From contig JAKANS010000046.1 of assembly GCA_021823625.1 (NCBI GenBank), forward strand, positions 1 to 36,049: 36,049 nucleotides of DNA, in the 5' to 3' direction. The DNA is from a bacterium (GTDB taxonomy: Bacteria; Verrucomicrobiota; Verrucomicrobiia; Limisphaerales; J093). Positions 8,096 to 17,800 of this stretch are shown here, piece after piece. The translations under genes and the position numbers were made by a program. Positions within the stretch are counted from its first letter, which is position 1, and each line of letters begins with the position of its first letter. The notes beneath the pieces were generated by a model. That model was given only the letters and a program-made list of their open reading frames with translations. It had not been told where the DNA came from and made no database searches.

Positions 8096-11000
8096 ATGAA
8101 CCCACCCACCCCCAAAATCGCCTCGCGTTTAGGCGTCGCCCTGGCCGGTCTGCTGGCCGCCGGAAGCGCCTTCGCGCAAGCCACTCCCAGCCTCCTGGCT
8201 TACTGGGATTTCAACAACGCCGGCAACCCCAGCAAGACCCTCGACAAGCTTTATGCTTTCGCGGGTGCACTGGAGGCCGGCGCGGCCTTCACACCCGATG
8301 CCGGCGGCCGAACCGCCACGGCGGGCGACCGCGCGATGGATTTCGGCTTTGACAGCAGTAAGCAGCTCGTGCGAATTGCCAAGGTGCCGTTCCTGAACGT
8401 CGCCGCCGCCCAGGACCAGATCACGATCGTTTTCTGGGAGAACCTGTACGAGGTCGCGAATATGTCGGCCTTCTGGGGCGCCTCCCCTTCGAGCAACAAC
8501 GGCGAGCGCGGCATCCAGGCGCATGTGCCTTGGAGCAACAACAATATTTACTTCGACACCGCCGGCTGCTGCGACGCCGGCACCCAGCGCATCAACAAGG
8601 TCGTGGACACCTCCTGGCCGGGCTACGTGGACACGAGTTACTGGTACACCTGGCGCCATCTGGCGTTCGTCAAGGACGGTGCCACCAAGCGCATCTACAT
8701 CGACGGCCAACTGTTCCTGGAAGGCTCGAACACGGCTCCGTTGCCCGTGGATTTCACCCAACTGACGTTGGGCGCGCAAACCACCGGCGACAACAGCATG
8801 CGCGGCTTGATGGATGATTTCGCGGTGTTCGCCGGTGCCTTGAGCGCCGAGAGCATCGGCCAGCTCGCCAGCGGGACAGCGCCGGACAAACTGCCGGGGG
8901 TCACGGTCAGCACCGACCCGCTGGTCGGGGCGGCGAACGGCACCCCGACGGGCTTTATGATCGAGGTCACTGACTCCCCGACCAAGCAGGTGAACAAAGA
9001 CACTGTTACGGTCAAGTTCGACGGCGCGGACGTCAGCCCGGTGATAACCAAGTCCGGTTCCGCAACGACGATCGTTTACACCCAACCCTCCGGTTTCCTT
9101 GTGTCCGGCTCGACGCACGAGGTGGCGGTTGCCTTCAAGGACGCGGGCGGCGCGGATTACGCGGCAACGCGGCCGTTTAAAGTCGTGGACTACGTGCTCG
9201 TGCCCGACTCGTTCGCACTGCCGGATGGAGCGGTGGACAAGACGAAGCCCGGTTTCCTGGTCCATCCGTACCAGACCGAGGCGGCACAGCCGAACACGCT
9301 GCAGTGGACAGAGGAGCAACTGGCGGGCCTGCACGGCGCCAACATCGCCGACCTGACCGGCGCGGACGCCAACGGGTATTACCCGGTGGACACCATCATC
9401 AACTTCAACGTCGATGCTCCCAACATGGTGGGCAATTTCACCACCGACACCGGTTACACGGATGAGCTGTTCCCGGGATTCCCGGGGACCACCGGCTCCA
9501 CCGGCAACGCGGCGGAAGAAGTCCTGACCTACCTCGAATTCCCGGCTGCGGGCACCTACGTCATGGGCGTGAACAGCGACGACGGCTTCCGCGTGGCCAC
9601 GGCCCGCAACGCCAAGGACAAGCTCGGCGTAATCTTGGGGCAGTTCGATGGCGGTCGCGGCTCGGCTGACACGCTCTTCACGTTCTACATCCAGAAGGCC
9701 GGCGTGTATCCGTTCCGTCTGATCTGGGAAAACGGCAATGGCGAATTCTCGGCGGGCAATGCGGCGAACCTGGAGTGGTTCACCGTCGATGCCGCCGGTA
9801 CCAAGATTCCCGTAAACGACAGTTCGAAGGCCAACGCGATCAAGGCCTACCGCGCGAGTTCGTTCACGGCCGCCTACGTGGTGAGCGCCGCCCCCGGGTC
9901 GAACGCCACCGGCGTGGCGCCCGATGTGGACATCGTGGTGGAAGTGGCGGACGGCTCGACGGCGATCAATCCGTCCACGATCGCCATGACGGTCAACTCT
10001 CAGCCGGTCACGCCGACGGTGAGCAAGACCGGTAGCACGACCAAACTGACGGTCGCCTCCACGGGCATGTTCGCGTCCGGCTCCACCAACCAGGTGACGC
10101 TCGCCTTCAAAGACCAGGCGACGCCCACGCCGATCTCGTACGATTATGCCTGGCAGTTCGTGGTGTTTTCCTACGTGAGCCTCACCACCGACTTGTGGAG
10201 TGACTTGAACTCGACGGACAAGACCAAGCCGGGCTTCAACGTGCGCATCCATCAGGTCGATCCGGGTGACACGATCCTCGGTACCGGCAACGAGACCAGC
10301 GGCGAAGCGCAGGGCCGTTACACGGCCAACATCATTGAAAGCGCCGAGGCCCAACTCGCCGGTCTGTACGGGCCGAACGTGGCCGACTTGACGCTCGCGG
10401 TAAACGGTGTGTTTGCCGTGCCCACCGTCATCAATTACGACATCGCCGCTGGAGCGATTGGCAACTTCAACGCCAACGCCGTGCCGCCCTACGACATCGC
10501 GGACGAGTTGATTCCGGGCATCCCCGGCTTGTCGGCCAACCCGACCGCCGCCATCGCCGGCGAGTTCCTCACCTACGTCGAGTTTCCAACCGCGGGTTAC
10601 TACCAGATGGGCGTGAACAGCGACGACGACTTCCGCGTTTCGGAAGCCGAGAAGCTGGCCCGCCAGTACTGCGTGGTGGAAGCGCCGGCCGCCGCGGCGG
10701 GGCCAATCGCGTCCGTGCCGGCGGTTTATGCGCTGCATGGCCAGTTCGGCGGCCCCATGCCGATCAACCCACCGCTCGTGGCCGACGCGCTCCTGGCCGA
10801 TCCAATTCAAGGCTGCGACGATCTCGCCAATGCCGCAGCGCTCAAAGGCAAGATCGCGTTGATCGACCGTGGCACCTGCGGATTCGTGGTCAAGGCGCGC
10901 AAGGCCCAGGAAGCCGGCGCTGCTGCTGTGATCATCATGAACAGCCTGTTGCAGTATCCATTCACGATGGGGGCCGATCCGCTCGGTCCCGATCTGACCA

Positions 11001-11482
11001 TCCCCTCGTTGATGATCAGCCAGGCGGATGGCAACAAGCTCAAGGCCAACCTCGATGGGCTGCGCATCAGCCTCGGGTCCGATCCGGCCCCGCGATTGGG
11101 CGAGTTCAACCAAAACGGCCGCGGCGCCTCGGACACCCTCTTCGGTTTCGTCGTGCCCAAGGCCGGCGTGTACCCGCTTCGTTGCGTGTGGCAGCAAGGC
11201 GCCGGCGGCGGCAACGTCGAGTGGTTCACGGTGGCCAAGGACGGCACCAAGACGCTGCTCAACGACAGCAAGGCCGGAGCCCTCAAAGGTTATCGTGCCC
11301 GCACGTTCACCGCGGCACCGACCATCGGCATCACCAAGACAGCGGGTAACGTGGTGATCAACTTCACCGGCACCCTCCAGGCGGCGGATGCCGTCACCGG
11401 ACCTTGGTCTGACGTGGCGGGTTCGAGCCCGCAAACCGTGCCGACCACGGCTGCTCAGAAGTTCTACCGCGCAAAACAGTAA
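8096..11482 (+). CDS. Large secreted LamG / PA14-like / PA-domain protein
   Basis: A 1128-residue exported protein. A signal peptide ends near AGSAFAQA. A LamG (concanavalin-like) domain covers roughly residues 30-255, with typical LAYWDFN, WRHLAFVKDG, YIDGQL and GLMDDFAVF motifs. Two large related modules follow. Each has an Ig-like part (DTVTVKFDGADVSPVIT; PSTIAMTVNSQPVTPTVS) and a PA14-like part (TYVMGVNSDDGFRV; YYQMGVNSDDDFRV). The second PA14-like part is interrupted at about 858-992 by a protease-associated (PA) domain (ALIDRGTCGFVVKARKA, AAAVIIMN). A C-terminal domain typical of verrucomicrobial surface proteins follows (GPWSDVAGSSP, KFYRAKQ). The frame is open back to 7424, but ATG 8096 precedes the signal peptide. 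It likely binds or processes polysaccharide or protein outside the cell; no catalytic domain is seen. Confidence 0.82.
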   Translation: MNPPTPKIASRLGVALAGLLAAGSAFAQATPSLLAYWDFNNAGNPSKTLDKLYAFAGALEAGAAFTPDAGGRTATAGDRAMDFGFDSSKQLVRIAKVPFLNVAAAQDQITIVFWENLYEVANMSAFWGASPSSNNGERGIQAHVPWSNNNIYFDTAGCCDAGTQRINKVVDTSWPGYVDTSYWYTWRHLAFVKDGATKRIYIDGQLFLEGSNTAPLPVDFTQLTLGAQTTGDNSMRGLMDDFAVFAGALSAESIGQLASGTAPDKLPGVTVSTDPLVGAANGTPTGFMIEVTDSPTKQVNKDTVTVKFDGADVSPVITKSGSATTIVYTQPSGFLVSGSTHEVAVAFKDAGGADYAATRPFKVVDYVLVPDSFALPDGAVDKTKPGFLVHPYQTEAAQPNTLQWTEEQLAGLHGANIADLTGADANGYYPVDTIINFNVDAPNMVGNFTTDTGYTDELFPGFPGTTGSTGNAAEEVLTYLEFPAAGTYVMGVNSDDGFRVATARNAKDKLGVILGQFDGGRGSADTLFTFYIQKAGVYPFRLIWENGNGEFSAGNAANLEWFTVDAAGTKIPVNDSSKANAIKAYRASSFTAAYVVSAAPGSNATGVAPDVDIVVEVADGSTAINPSTIAMTVNSQPVTPTVSKTGSTTKLTVASTGMFASGSTNQVTLAFKDQATPTPISYDYAWQFVVFSYVSLTTDLWSDLNSTDKTKPGFNVRIHQVDPGDTILGTGNETSGEAQGRYTANIIESAEAQLAGLYGPNVADLTLAVNGVFAVPTVINYDIAAGAIGNFNANAVPPYDIADELIPGIPGLSANPTAAIAGEFLTYVEFPTAGYYQMGVNSDDDFRVSEAEKLARQYCVVEAPAAAAGPIASVPAVYALHGQFGGPMPINPPLVADALLADPIQGCDDLANAAALKGKIALIDRGTCGFVVKARKAQEAGAAAVIIMNSLLQYPFTMGADPLGPDLTIPSLMISQADGNKLKANLDGLRISLGSDPAPRLGEFNQNGRGASDTLFGFVVPKAGVYPLRCVWQQGAGGGNVEWFTVAKDGTKTLLNDSKAGALKGYRARTFTAAPTIGITKTAGNVVINFTGTLQAADAVTGPWSDVAGSSPQTVPTTAAQKFYRAKQ

Positions 11483-11518
11483 CAGCAGTCGCGCAGCCAA
11501 ACTTCTTCTCCTCACACG

Positions 11519-11549
11519 GGACCGGGCGCCAGCCCGGTCTCTTTTTTTT
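11519..11549 (+). terminator. Rho-independent terminator
   Basis: A perfect 8-bp stem (gaccgggc / gcccggtc) with the 4-base loop gcca is followed by tcttttttttc. It lies 38 bases after the stop of the 1128-residue protein. Confidence 0.9.
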
Positions 11550-11719
11550 CGTATCGTTCTCAGAGAGGGAAACCTCAGACGCGCACCAGCGTTTGGCTGA
11601 AACCTTTTCCGCACCGCGCGTGTAGGAATACAAACGACACCGGCGGACCGGGCGCGACGTTCCCGCAGCCGGGGAAGCCGCCTCCGGTCCTCGACGGTGC
11701 CCAAACCAGAGTTACCAAG

Positions 11720-14719
11720 ATGAAAAAGCAAATCCTTCGCGGAGTCCTGGCAGGCGGTCTCTGCGTCTTCCTCGCGTCTGCGTGCGCGCAGCCGGGCCTT
11801 TCGGCCGAGCTTCTCCGGGATCGCGGCGTGCCCGCGGGCCCGGCGCTGAATGCGTTGCCGCAAGGCGCGGTGGTTCACGTGCAACTCAACAACCTGCTCG
11901 GCGCCGTGGAAGGCATCGAGCAGATCGTCGTGCCGGCCGTACCGGTGAAACTGCTGCCGCCGGATGCGCAGGGTCTCCTGCAAACGCCGCACCCGCTGCT
12001 CACCGTGCTGGGAATGCAGGCGGTCCAGGAACCGCTGAGCGAGGACAATTTCGCCGGCAAACTGGGCCTGAACCCCCGCGGTTCGCTGGGCCTGACGTTG
12101 TATCCCGGCGATCCCCGCCGGCTCTGGGTGCTGAGCCTGCCGGTGGCCGATCGTGCCGCGCTGGCGAACGCCCTGAATGGCCTGCTCCGGCCCACCTTGG
12201 TCGAGGACATCAGCCTGGGCGGCGGCTCGGCCGTGCGTCTGGTTCCCCATGCTGCGAACCAGATCCCGGAGCTGTACGTGGTCTGCTCGGACAGCCGGGC
12301 GTACATCTGCGGTGACCGGTCGCTGGCGCAAGCCCTGTTCAGTTCGCCCCCCGCCCAGCGCCTTGACCACGACCCGTTCCTGGGTCGCGCCTTGACGGAC
12401 GTGGCGGGCATGACGCTGAACGTGGTGGTGAATCCCGCCTTGCTCAGGCCGCTGGCGTTTCAACTGCAGCAGGTCCGGATCCTCGGCCTGGCCCAACTGC
12501 ACGCACGGCGCGCACCGTTGCTGGCGCAGATCCCGCCCGAGGCGCGCACCCAGATCGAGTTGCGCCTGCAGGCCGAGTGGGGCGTGAAGGACATGAACCA
12601 GTTCGCCGATTACGCGGAAGGATTCATCGCCGCCACGGCGGGGCAGATCTTCGACTTCGTGACCAACCGGCTGATCGCCTTCGAAGGCGTGGCGGTGGCG
12701 GCCGACATCGGTTCGGCCAGCCCGACGGTCCGGCTGAACGTCTATTCGCAGCGATTCCAGCCCGAGAAATCGGCGGCCGCGATCCCGCTGGCGGATGTCC
12801 GCCGGGCGATGGCCTGGCTGGGCGGCGAGCCCGCCTCGTTCGAGGTGACCGGCCGCCAGCCCGCGGGTGCGCCGTCGCCAGGGATGACCGCGTGGGTGAA
12901 GGCGATCCGGCAGGAATTCGAGGCACGCGGCTTGAAGTCGCCGTTCTTCGACCGGCTGGCCGACCTGCTGGCGCAGGAGCAACCGGTGCCGGCCGTGGAG
13001 TCGCGCGTGCCGTGGATCTTGACCACGTGCGAGTCGTTGGAACCGGCGAAGCCGCTCAGCGAGTGCAAGAGTTTCGGCGAATACTTCAGCGAGTTGCCGC
13101 GCGCGTTCGCGCACCCTGTGAAGCTCATTCCGGCCGCCGGCCTGGACGTGCTTCAATCCTGCCTGGAAGATGAGACCAAGGTCCTGAACGAGAATCGCAA
13201 GCTGGGTCAGGACTTCAACGAGGCCACCACCGGCCGGAAGCCGTTCCTCCAAGCCAACAGCCGCCTGCAGGCCAGCGACGTGCAGCCGCACCTTCGGCGG
13301 TTCGTGTTGGAGAACGCGTACACCACGCCGTTCGGCCTGTTCGGCTACGACCAGCATGAGCTCATCAACCGGCGCATCTTTGCCGCGCGGGAGCTGGATG
13401 GATACGTCGTTTTTCACCAACACGGCGAGACCACGCAATGGCTCGGCGGTCTGGATTCGCACGCGGCCAGGAACCTCCCGCCGGCCCTGGCCAAGCTGCT
13501 CGATCGCGTGCCGGAAGGCGCCAACTGGTTCGCCGTGAGCCGGACGTTGTACCGCCTGCCCATGCTGGTGGATTGGGTTGCCATGCTGGAAGACCGCGTC
13601 CACACCGACGCGCAGGCTTACCTCGCGCAAGCCGAACAGGTCTTCGCCAAGACAGGCAACATCGATGAAGCGCTGCCGGAATTGGGCAAACTGCCGATGC
13701 CCGAAACGGTCTTCTCGCTCAACCGCGATCCGGCCACCGGCAAATTCTATTGTCTGCTGCCCGGTGGGCTGGCGATCCCGCGCCCGCCCGTCGTGCCGAT
13801 CCTGCAAAAACTGCTCGCCGACTTTGCCGCTCACGCGGATGAAGACGGCGGCCTGCTGCTGTACCGCCGCGTGCGTCCCGGTGTGTGCGAGGTGGCGGCC
13901 AGCCAGAACACCGGCGCGCTCGCCCGCCTGATTTCCAGCGTGGGCAATCGTTTCTTTGACGAATACTTGAGCCAGCCCGGCAAGTTGCAGGAACTCCAAA
14001 CCGGCTTGGCGGCGCAACACGACTGGGATCCCGAGCGCTACGATCAAGTTCTCGTGCGCAACCCGCGTTGGTACTTCATCCAGACGCCGGCGCCGAAGCG
14101 CATCGCCAAAGTTACGCAAGCCATCCCGGAGCGCGACGCGCAAACGCCCGCTGAACTCATCGACCTGTCCCCGTATTACGACGCGGCGTTGACCGAGTCC
14201 TGGCACGCCGGCGGCGTGGCGAACAACACCCTGGCCAACCTCCCGCGCGGCTTGCAGGAGTTCGGCGGCGTAAAGTTCGACGTGCGCGGCATTGTTCAGG
14301 TATCAGGCCAGGCGGCGGTGCAGCAACTGAACGTCAAGTTCCCGAAGGAAGTCGCTGGCATCAAAGTCGGTCGCACCGCGCACAAGCTGCATTTCTTCCA
14401 TGCCGTGGGCTGGCAATCGCCGCTGGGCACCACCGTGGCCACGTACGTCGTCCATTACGCGAACGGCGAGACGCGCGAGATTCCGGTCGCCTATGGCAAG
14501 GACGTGCGGGATTGGTGGACCCAGGCCAGCGAGTCCGGCGATGACCTCGCCAAACCGGTTTGGACTGGCACGAACCTCGCGGCGCCCGACAACCCGCCGC
14601 ATGGCCTGTACCTCACCACTTGGGAAAACCCGCTTCCCGACGTGGCGATCGAGAGCCTCGACTATCGCTCGGCGATGGCGAATTCCGCGCCGTTCCTGAT
14701 CGCCCTCACGGTCGAGTAA
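11720..14719 (+). CDS. Exported protein of unknown function, 999 aa
   Basis: I do not recognise a catalytic domain. The N-terminus MKKQILRGVLAGGLCVFLA is a signal sequence. It is followed by ASAC, a weak lipobox, or by an AXA-type site near LSA. The middle (about 40-800) is mixed alpha/beta with repeated LPQGAVVHVQLNNL- and LARLISSVGNRFFDE-like segments, as in large periplasmic DUF-type proteins. The last ~180 residues start with LIDLSPYYDAALTESW and include GGVKFDVRGIVQVSG and GLYLTTWENP. These form a beta-sandwich module I know as a recurrent C-terminal domain of planctomycete and verrucomicrobial secreted proteins. It has its own leader of about 170 bases after the preceding terminator and a strong terminator downstream, so it is probably monocistronic. 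Confidence 0.7.
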   Translation: MKKQILRGVLAGGLCVFLASACAQPGLSAELLRDRGVPAGPALNALPQGAVVHVQLNNLLGAVEGIEQIVVPAVPVKLLPPDAQGLLQTPHPLLTVLGMQAVQEPLSEDNFAGKLGLNPRGSLGLTLYPGDPRRLWVLSLPVADRAALANALNGLLRPTLVEDISLGGGSAVRLVPHAANQIPELYVVCSDSRAYICGDRSLAQALFSSPPAQRLDHDPFLGRALTDVAGMTLNVVVNPALLRPLAFQLQQVRILGLAQLHARRAPLLAQIPPEARTQIELRLQAEWGVKDMNQFADYAEGFIAATAGQIFDFVTNRLIAFEGVAVAADIGSASPTVRLNVYSQRFQPEKSAAAIPLADVRRAMAWLGGEPASFEVTGRQPAGAPSPGMTAWVKAIRQEFEARGLKSPFFDRLADLLAQEQPVPAVESRVPWILTTCESLEPAKPLSECKSFGEYFSELPRAFAHPVKLIPAAGLDVLQSCLEDETKVLNENRKLGQDFNEATTGRKPFLQANSRLQASDVQPHLRRFVLENAYTTPFGLFGYDQHELINRRIFAARELDGYVVFHQHGETTQWLGGLDSHAARNLPPALAKLLDRVPEGANWFAVSRTLYRLPMLVDWVAMLEDRVHTDAQAYLAQAEQVFAKTGNIDEALPELGKLPMPETVFSLNRDPATGKFYCLLPGGLAIPRPPVVPILQKLLADFAAHADEDGGLLLYRRVRPGVCEVAASQNTGALARLISSVGNRFFDEYLSQPGKLQELQTGLAAQHDWDPERYDQVLVRNPRWYFIQTPAPKRIAKVTQAIPERDAQTPAELIDLSPYYDAALTESWHAGGVANNTLANLPRGLQEFGGVKFDVRGIVQVSGQAAVQQLNVKFPKEVAGIKVGRTAHKLHFFHAVGWQSPLGTTVATYVVHYANGETREIPVAYGKDVRDWWTQASESGDDLAKPVWTGTNLAAPDNPPHGLYLTTWENPLPDVAIESLDYRSAMANSAPFLIALTVE

Positions 14720-14750
14720 CGCGCGTTGCGCCTTCGTAATCAGGTTTCAC

Positions 14751-14787
14751 GCGTCGCCGGAGCCACCTGCTCCGGCGACGCCTTTTT
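14751..14787 (+). terminator. Rho-independent terminator
   Basis: A perfect 13-bp stem (gcgtcgccggagc / gctccggcgacgc) with a 5-base loop is followed by cttttt. It lies 31 bases after the stop of the 999-residue protein. Confidence 0.93.
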
Positions 14788-14883
14788 GTCGGGCGCTCGA
14801 GCCGGAAAGCTCCGTTGCGCGCAGAATTCTCTCCAAAGTTCCAGCCGAAGTGTAATGGTGGCGCGCGTCTTTTCACGCCACAA

Positions 14884-17800
14884 ATGGCCGCTATGAAATC
14901 GTCGCTGCCGAACCGTCGTTGGTTGCCGGGCTGGGTTTCTTATTCGTTCGCCATCGCCTGGCTGGCGACGGGCACGGCGCTCGGCGGTGAAGCCGCCACC
15001 GCCGCCGTTCCGGTCAAAGTCAGCGCCGGCACCGAAGTCGTTCGCGTCTGGAAACCGGGCGAGCACCTGTTCGTGAAAGGCGAACTGGGACTCTCGGCGG
15101 CGCAACTCAGCACCTTGGCGCAATGGCTCGAGGCCAACGCCACGAACTGGGTGGTGGTGTTGCTGGACAGTGCCGCGGGCGAGACTTACCGCACCGCCGA
15201 CAACCGGACGTTCACCGGCATCGAAGCGGTCAACTACGCGCTCGGCCAGGGATTGATGGGCCAGACGCCGTTCGGCCAGTCCGTGGACGTCCGCACCGGC
15301 GAGCGCAATGCCTGTTTCTTCGCGCTTTTCCTCAAGGATCGCCGTTTCTCGTATTACGGCTCGGACGCGCAGGACCGTCGCGGTTTGGGCGAGGACAACT
15401 GGATTGGCAACCTCGACGCTCCCGCCATCAGTGCCATGCGCAGCGGCGGTCGCATCGTGGACGCCGTCAAGGACACGATCAAAAACGTCGAGAATCGCCT
15501 CACCGCGCGCATCGAGGCCGAACGCCGCGAAGTCGCGCGCCGGGCGGCCGAAGAGCAGGCCAGCCGGGCACGCGTGCAGGCGGAGGCGGAGAACCTCGTC
15601 AAGGCCGCCAACGCCGATTTTGCATTGCTCCAGCAGCGCACGGCCGACCTCGCTCGCGGTCGCTCCGAAATGACCGGTGACCTCGCGCGGCTCGATTCGG
15701 CGTCTTACCAGGCGCCCGTGGCCGAAGCTGCGCGGCTCCTGTCCAGCGGCGAATATGCGAAGGCCCGCCAACTCGCAGTCGAAGTGCGAACCCGCATCAG
15801 CCAGCAACTGCACCGGCTCGATCAATACGCCGAAGACGCCTCGCGACTCGAAGAACTGGGCGGTCGTTACCAGGCGCTTTCGCAGGCGCGCTACGCCAGT
15901 TCCGCGCGCAAGCCGCTGGAAGTCGCGGCAGAAAATCTCAAAGCCGCCCGGGCCGAACACACGCGCGGCGACTCGGCGTACGTTGGCCACCTGGCCGCGG
16001 CGCAGGAAGCCGTGCGGGCTGCCACCGCGGCGATGGTGTCCGCGGAGCGCGCCGCGCAAGCTGCCTTGGCGGTCGCGGCGCTGGCCGGCAGCACGACGCT
16101 GGCGGGGCTGGGGTTGATCGGCCTGTTCTTGAATCGCCGCCGCCTCAAGCCGAAGCGCGAAGCCGAGGAACTGCACGCCACCTGGACGCGCGGTTTGCGG
16201 GAGAAGACCGACGCCTTGTTCGCCTTGCTCGATCGTCGCGCCAAGGTGGTCGGTTCATCGGCGGTGGAAGCCGGGCAGCGTTATGACGGCGAAACCCTCC
16301 CGCTTTGCCAGCGGATCATCCAGGACGTGGACGAGCTGTTCATCATGTCCGCGTGCGCGGATCGCGTGATGAGCCAGGCGCAGGCGTTGCTGGCGGCACG
16401 GTCGCTCGGCGGGCGTTTTGTGAATTCCTTTTCCCGCCGCCGCTACCGGCGCGTGCTCCGCCTGCTGCGCGACGAGCCCATCGTTTTCAAACCGGCGGAA
16501 GGCCTGGAGTTGATCGTACGCGGCCAGCGGACGGAGCGCGACCGCCTGCTCGGTGACCGCGCCTCGTATGAGCCGTTCGCGATGACCTTCCAGCAATTGA
16601 TGGAGGCGTTCAACGAGCGGGCAGGGCGCGCCCTCGCCAACCTCGACCTCGTCGAGTCCAGCGTGGTGGATTGCACTCGCGCGGTGGAGGCGGCACAGGC
16701 AGACACCGACGCTGCCGCCGGCGCAGAAGACGACCTGTCTGCAACCGCGAAAGAAGACGGCTTGCTGCGCCTCGACGCCGTCTTCACCCGTTTGTTGCCC
16801 GAAGCGCGCAACGAAATGGCCGAAGCGCTCAAGCAGGCGCTAAAGGATCCGGTGGGCGCCTCGCGCACGCGCGCCGCCAAGGCGAAACAACAGACGGCCG
16901 ACGCCGCCAAGCTAGCTGCTGTGGCCCTCACCGTCCGGAAGGAAGGCGTGCCCGCGTTGGAGCAGCACGTGCAGGCGCTCGCGGCGCAAGGTGTCCACGC
17001 GGGTTGGATTGGGGCGGAGGCGCGCCGGTTGTCGGATGCCGCGGACCAGCTTGCCAACGCCGCCCTCACCGAGTCTGCCGCCACCGGCATTGCCGTCTGG
17101 GAAGCCGACTGGCGAACCTTGGGGCAACGCGCCAGCAAGGCCGTTGAACTCGACGCGCGTCGTCGTGGCGAGTTACGCCAGGCTCTCGCCAAAACTGAGG
17201 CCGCCATCACCGAAACCCGGCAGACTATTGGCGCGGCGTTGCACCTGGATGCCGCGAGTTGTCTGCGCGAGAAAGATCGCGATCCGAGCGCGGTGATGAC
17301 CAAGGCGGGTGAGCACCTCGCGGCAGCGTTGGCCGGGTTGGAACGCGGCGACGTTGATGCCGCCGAGAATGCGCTGAACGCCACGGCGAATTTGGCGTGC
17401 ATCGCTGGCGAAATGGCGGCGTCGGCGCAGCGCATTCTGGCGGCGCAGCCCGAGACCGTGCGTTCGCTCCACTCTGAAACTGAACGCCTGGCCGGGCTCG
17501 TTGCCGGGCGTCGGACAATCTTGAACGGAATCGTCGGACGTTACGCCGCCTCCGTCCTGCGGCTTGGCGCGGGCGACCCGGCGCATCCAAACGCCAACGG
17601 CACGGTCGAGGACAATGTCGCCGAGGCCGAATCGGCACTGGCCACCGCCCGCGAGGCGGTTGACCAGGCCGAAGCCGATTTTCGCGCGGCCAGGCTTTTC
17701 CAGGCCGCCGCGCGCTGGGAACAAGCCGCCGGCGCAAACGCACTCGCCGAACATCGCCTTGCCGAGATCGCTGAAAAAGCAAAACGCCTCGAGGCTGCCG

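Noticed and set aside
8129..14206. 2025-codon open frame on the minus strand
   Set aside because: It lies antisense to two well-supported secreted proteins and spans the terminator between them. Its translation is Arg/His/Val-rich without motifs. It is a by-product of high G+C at third codon positions.
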